DNA from: Trichomonas vaginalis G3
Taxonomy: Eukaryota; Parabasalia; Trichomonadida; Trichomonadidae
Direction of reading: 5' to 3'
Assembly: GCF_026262505.1 (NCBI RefSeq)
Contig: NC_067204.1
Location: 17,524,165 to 17,588,164 of the forward strand
Length of the DNA stretch: 64,000 nucleotides
In this document: positions 60,882 to 64,000 of the stretch, in pieces
Position numbering within the stretch: position 1 is the first letter of the stretch
Layout of the letters: the number at the start of each line of letters is the position of its first letter
The notes under the pieces: generated by a model
What the model saw: only the letters and a program-made list of their open reading frames with translations
The model's database searches: none
What the model was told of the DNA's origin: nothing
Program-made: the position numbers and the translations under genes

Positions 60882-62120
60882 TTAAGCTGTCTGATGGCTT
60901 TCATGGTTAGAGACAAAAGCAAGTTCATTAGCTAACGGTTCCTCCACGTAGGATATTCCTGACGGGTCAATAACTTCGTGAGCTTCTTCTATTTGAATTT
61001 CAGGAGGAACAAAATCTTTTCTGATTTTGAAGTAGGCATAATCTATATAAACAACGAAAATAACAAGCGACTCTTCACATAAGAAGAGTAATGTGTATCT
61101 TATCTCTATAAGCATTGCATATGAAATACAAATAACAAAAAATAACAATAATTGTGTAATAATTACATTAAATTTGATAGCTAGAGCGTACTTAAGAGAT
61201 ATCTGTCTGTCATTTTCAAATTGGTCGCCAATCTGTTGGATAACATACGTTCCTCGTCCAACAAGATTTACATATGAAGCGTAGAAGATGATACAAAGGA
61301 AAGTATATACAACAACAAGGAGTATACTGTCTGTATAGTGTATTAAGCGCCTATAAAGGAAGAAAAGATTGCAGAGAATGAACTTATTTAGAAAATCTTT
61401 GAAATTTTGACAGCCTCGAATGATGCTCATGCCGTCAGTAGCAAATACGTTTATCATAAATATCAATCCATTTGATACAATTTGGAATAATTCAACAGTA
61501 ACTTCAAATTTGAACGGAATAGATTCTTTTTCTGACTTTTCGGCCCAATAGTATGCAAGAATTCCGACAGATATAGCTTTAAAGGCACATGTAAACGCGA
61601 AACCATTAACAAGCTGTATATTAAACTGCTGGTATGAGTGAATGTTGTAAATCCAAAACATTGTAAGGATTGTGTATAAAATAGAGATTCCCATTGCAAT
61701 CATTGGTGTAAATCTCTCTCTGATATCTAAATAGGTCTGATAATTTAAGTACGTAATTTGATAATCAAGTCTTCGATCTTCGCAATTGTAAATTACTGGA
61801 TAATATATGTCTTTTCTTTGTATTGTGGCATTCCATTTGCAAGCTGCGAAACCAGATGTACATCTATAAACTTGCGTATCTTTAATTTTGGAAATATTAC
61901 CACAGAATTTATCCTTTTCTTTTAACTTTGAGTAGTTCTGATGATATTGTAATTGACTGAGAAGTGCAAAGGTTGTACCAGTAACGTTTCTTCCAACAAT
62001 TACTACGTTAATTCGTCCTCCTTTCATGTAACCATAATCAGGAGCAAAAGTTACTAGTTTGCCTTGCTCAATGTTACCATTTTTAACATATGATGCGGTA
62101 AAAAACACAAAAAGAAACAT
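60882..62120 (-). CDS. Seven-transmembrane protein of GOST/GPR107-like layout
   Basis: 412 residues. A short hydrophobic start (MFLFVFFTASY) looks like a signal peptide. About 120 luminal residues follow with several N-glycosylation sites (NVT, NYS, NIS, NAT) and cysteines (FCGN, YRCTSGFAACKW, YNCED). Then seven membrane helices are visible (MIAMGISILYTILTMFWIY, GFAFTCAFKAISVGILAYYW, LFQIVSNGLIFMINVFA, FILCNLFFLYRRL, SILLVVVYTFLCIIFYASYV, VIITQLLLFFVICISYAML, YTLLFLCEESLVIFVVYIDY), and a cytosolic tail with acidic clusters. A luminal domain plus seven helices fits the GOST group (GPR107, TMEM87-like), which acts in Golgi and endosomal traffic, but no single motif proves it. The start context TTTTCAAAAATTTTA matches that of the gene at 11566-11838. 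Confidence 0.55.
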   Translation of the reverse strand: MFLFVFFTASYVKNGNIEQGKLVTFAPDYGYMKGGRINVVIVGRNVTGTTFALLSQLQYHQNYSKLKEKDKFCGNISKIKDTQVYRCTSGFAACKWNATIQRKDIYYPVIYNCEDRRLDYQITYLNYQTYLDIRERFTPMIAMGISILYTILTMFWIYNIHSYQQFNIQLVNGFAFTCAFKAISVGILAYYWAEKSEKESIPFKFEVTVELFQIVSNGLIFMINVFATDGMSIIRGCQNFKDFLNKFILCNLFFLYRRLIHYTDSILLVVVYTFLCIIFYASYVNLVGRGTYVIQQIGDQFENDRQISLKYALAIKFNVIITQLLLFFVICISYAMLIEIRYTLLFLCEESLVIFVVYIDYAYFKIRKDFVPPEIQIEEAHEVIDPSGISYVEEPLANELAFVSNHESHQTA

Positions 62121-63434
62121 TAAAATTTTTGAAAAGATTTTTTTTTCTCTTAGACGATCGGTGAAAATTTAGATTAATTAATCTTATCATTATCAGGCCA
62201 TTAAATGACGACGATCAATAATTTCACAAAAAAGGCACTATCAATAAAGCGAATAAGCTTGATTTGAAATTTGCAAAGCATAAATATGGAAATTCCGGCA
62301 TTTCGCAATCATGAGTTTGAACCCAATAGAAATAATACTTCAGGTGCATGGCATCTAACCAAATAAATAGTTGTAATTAAATCGAAATAGAATAACATAT
62401 CTCCCTATATGATGTGTATTATAATAATCAATACAAGTTGGAAGTGTTAGTAAGTTTTGTATTTAGTATCTTGTAAAAAATGTTTTTTTCGAATAATCGA
62501 TTTGGAATTACATCATTATTTTTATATTTTTCTTAATAACCACTTTTTTCAACCAATAATATGCGATTGTGAATTCTCAAATATCTATTTTCTGCAAAAA
62601 ATACAAAATTTTGAGCAATTATTGATGATAAAAATCAGATAGAATGAGCTCCTCAGTGTGGGAAATCTTTATTTACTTTTACTCATTCCAAATATTCAGA
62701 GCTTTCAGCATTTTTGAACCGAATAATATTCATTATAGATATCAAGTCACTTTTTTAATTGAATACGACTCATTAAAGAAAGCTAATCATGATTAAATTG
62801 CTTTATCATATAAATTTATATCAATCCAACTATTGCACTTAAAATTGAATTCAGAATTATCGTTGATTGAAATAATTATTTCCTTTGAATTGCCATTTCA
62901 GTTCTAACTACGAAATTAAAATATAGATATGTTATAGTCTATTAAAATCAAGTAATAAATCAATTTGACCCACAATTAAGAAAATGACAAAAAAACAATG
63001 AACGAGAAAAGACTCTAAAATCGAATATTTCGAATTTAAAGTTGGTATAATATATGAAATGCTAGAAGAAACTTCCGGGAAAAAATTTGTTTTCAAATGA
63101 ATCAAAATCAACAGATAACTCTGTTTTCATATGCATTTTCCAAATCATTTTATTTATCCTTTCGAAGCTTAGTATCTGAAATCAAAAATTACAGGTTCAA
63201 GATATTCTATGCAGATTTTGCTCAGGTACAAATTCTGTTTAATTTTCATTCGATTTTGATTTTTCAAAAAATTGAAAAAATTGAATATTCCAATTTTTTA
63301 TTGAGCTTCAATTTTTGACAAATGGAAAATACACAAATTATTTGTTACAAAATATTATGTAAGAAATAATCTTGGGTTCAATATTTTTTACATAATAACC
63401 ATCATAAATAAATTCAATAAATTCAATACACAAT
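62121..63434. other. Gene-poor stretch
   Basis: AT-rich sequence without a recognised gene. The plus-strand frame at 63097-63318 (73 residues) is low-complexity and hydrophobic and not convincing. Confidence 0.4.
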
Positions 63435-63440
63435 TCATTA
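63435..63440 (+). promoter_or_regulatory. Initiator-like TCATTA before the small gene
   Basis: TCATTA lies one base before the ATG at 63442. It is the main support for the small gene. Confidence 0.4.
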
Positions 63441-63441
63441 A

Positions 63442-63687
63442 ATGTTTCAACTTCTTGCTTTAGCTAGTGCTGTTGACTTTCAACCATTTGCACTAGCTAA
63501 TTCTCAATCGTATAGAGATAAATTTGAGGTTAAGATATCGCTCAATAAAAAGGAAGAAGGAAAAATCAGAGCTGATTATTCAGCTCATCAAAACTTTTTC
63601 ATTTTCCATCCGATTGCAAACGCATTTGATCATAATCCTAATGTTGTAAACAGAAATTCATCAAAAGTGACACCTCAGAAAAGCTAA
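63442..63687 (+). CDS. Small protein with a signal-peptide-like start, function unknown
   Basis: 81 residues. The first 10 (MFQLLALASA) look like a short signal peptide with cleavage after ASA. The remainder is polar (DKFEVKISLNKKEEGKIRAD, FFIFHPIANAFDHNPNVV) with no cysteines and no repeats. Its base composition is less biased than the surrounding DNA and an initiator-like TCATTA sits directly before the start. It may be a real small secreted protein or the front of a decayed gene. No family recognised. Confidence 0.45.
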   Translation: MFQLLALASAVDFQPFALANSQSYRDKFEVKISLNKKEEGKIRADYSAHQNFFIFHPIANAFDHNPNVVNRNSSKVTPQKS

Positions 63688-63905
63688 AATATTGAATTTT
63701 TGGAACTTTTGATAGAGCACGTTTTTAAATATTAATTTAAGTAAATGTATATTTTGTAAAGATTCTTTTTAATAAAAAAATAAAATTTTGAAGGAGAACA
63801 CAAAATCTTCTGAAAAATAATATCACATAAACTCATATTATTTTCTAATATATAACTATTTTATATACAAATCAAATTCAATGATCTTAAAAGCGAAGGA
63901 TAAAC
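63688..63905. other. Short gene-free stretch
   Basis: AT-rich; nothing recognised before the hairpin. Confidence 0.3.
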
Positions 63906-64000
63906 CTCAAAATTTACGAATATAATGAGTGGGAATATAATGCTTATCTATCATAAAACAATATGAAATATTCCCACTCATTATATTCGTAAATTTTGAG
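63906..64000. repeat. Perfect inverted repeat, 33-bp arms, at the window edge
   Basis: The arms 63906-63938 and 63968-64000 are exact reverse complements (left arm begins CTCAAAATTTACGAATATAA), with a 29-base loop. The right arm ends at the last base of the window, so the palindrome may extend further. Confidence 0.85.

Overview
The window looks like nuclear DNA of a parabasalid (trichomonad) flagellate, most likely Tritrichomonas or a close relative. It is AT-rich, its genes are intronless and lie on both strands, and the paralogue types are typical of trichomonads: ankyrin proteins with a DUF3447-like front, ARM/HEAT proteins, beta-helix surface proteins, a BTB/F5-8C-like tail and a glycine-rich secreted protein. 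Several start codons follow a TCAYTT-like initiator within about 35 bases, as known for trichomonads, and some stop codons sit inside a TAAA tract. I saw no canonical trichomonad intron 3' motif (ACTAACACACAG). The genus is an inference.

Layout. 1-4 kb: the tail of an F5/8C-like protein, then a CARMIL-like LRR protein. 4.3-5.35 kb: copy A of a TTAA-flanked non-autonomous DNA element. 6.55-9.5 kb: a decayed ankyrin gene invaded by a 37-bp satellite. 10-16.3 kb: CK1 kinase, a small membrane protein, a Tubby-domain protein, a SET-domain methyltransferase and a MOB1-like protein. 17.4-22.7 kb: two inverted, nearly identical 1057-bp TIR elements enclosing a glycine-rich secreted protein gene and a PLP aminotransferase gene. 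23-28 kb: a tRNA-Leu-like remnant, an ARM-like protein, a membrane-anchored ankyrin protein and a beta-helix relic. 28.4-29.5 kb: element copy B, whose end abuts the start codon of an ARM/HEAT gene. 31-35 kb: a Rab-like GTPase with a changed catalytic site, an ankyrin scrap and a broken GH141-like beta-helix gene. 36-39 kb: a 77-bp tandem array grown from the 3' end of a Vps11-like gene. 39.6-47 kb: a GT-C-like membrane protein, an ARM-like protein, a broken beta-helix gene, element copy C and an ankyrin protein. 47.5-59.8 kb: a complete axonemal dynein heavy chain. 60-64 kb: a 7-TM GOST-like protein, a tiny possible secreted protein and a long perfect hairpin at the window edge.

The genes do not form an operon or a single pathway. 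They cover signalling (CK1, MOB1), chromatin (SET), endolysosomal traffic (Rab, Vps11), the flagellum (dynein), the actin cortex (CARMIL-like) and the surface. The unusual content is repeat biology: TTAA elements at gene boundaries, a satellite open in all frames inside an ankyrin gene, and a tandem array that copies a gene terminus with its stop codon.
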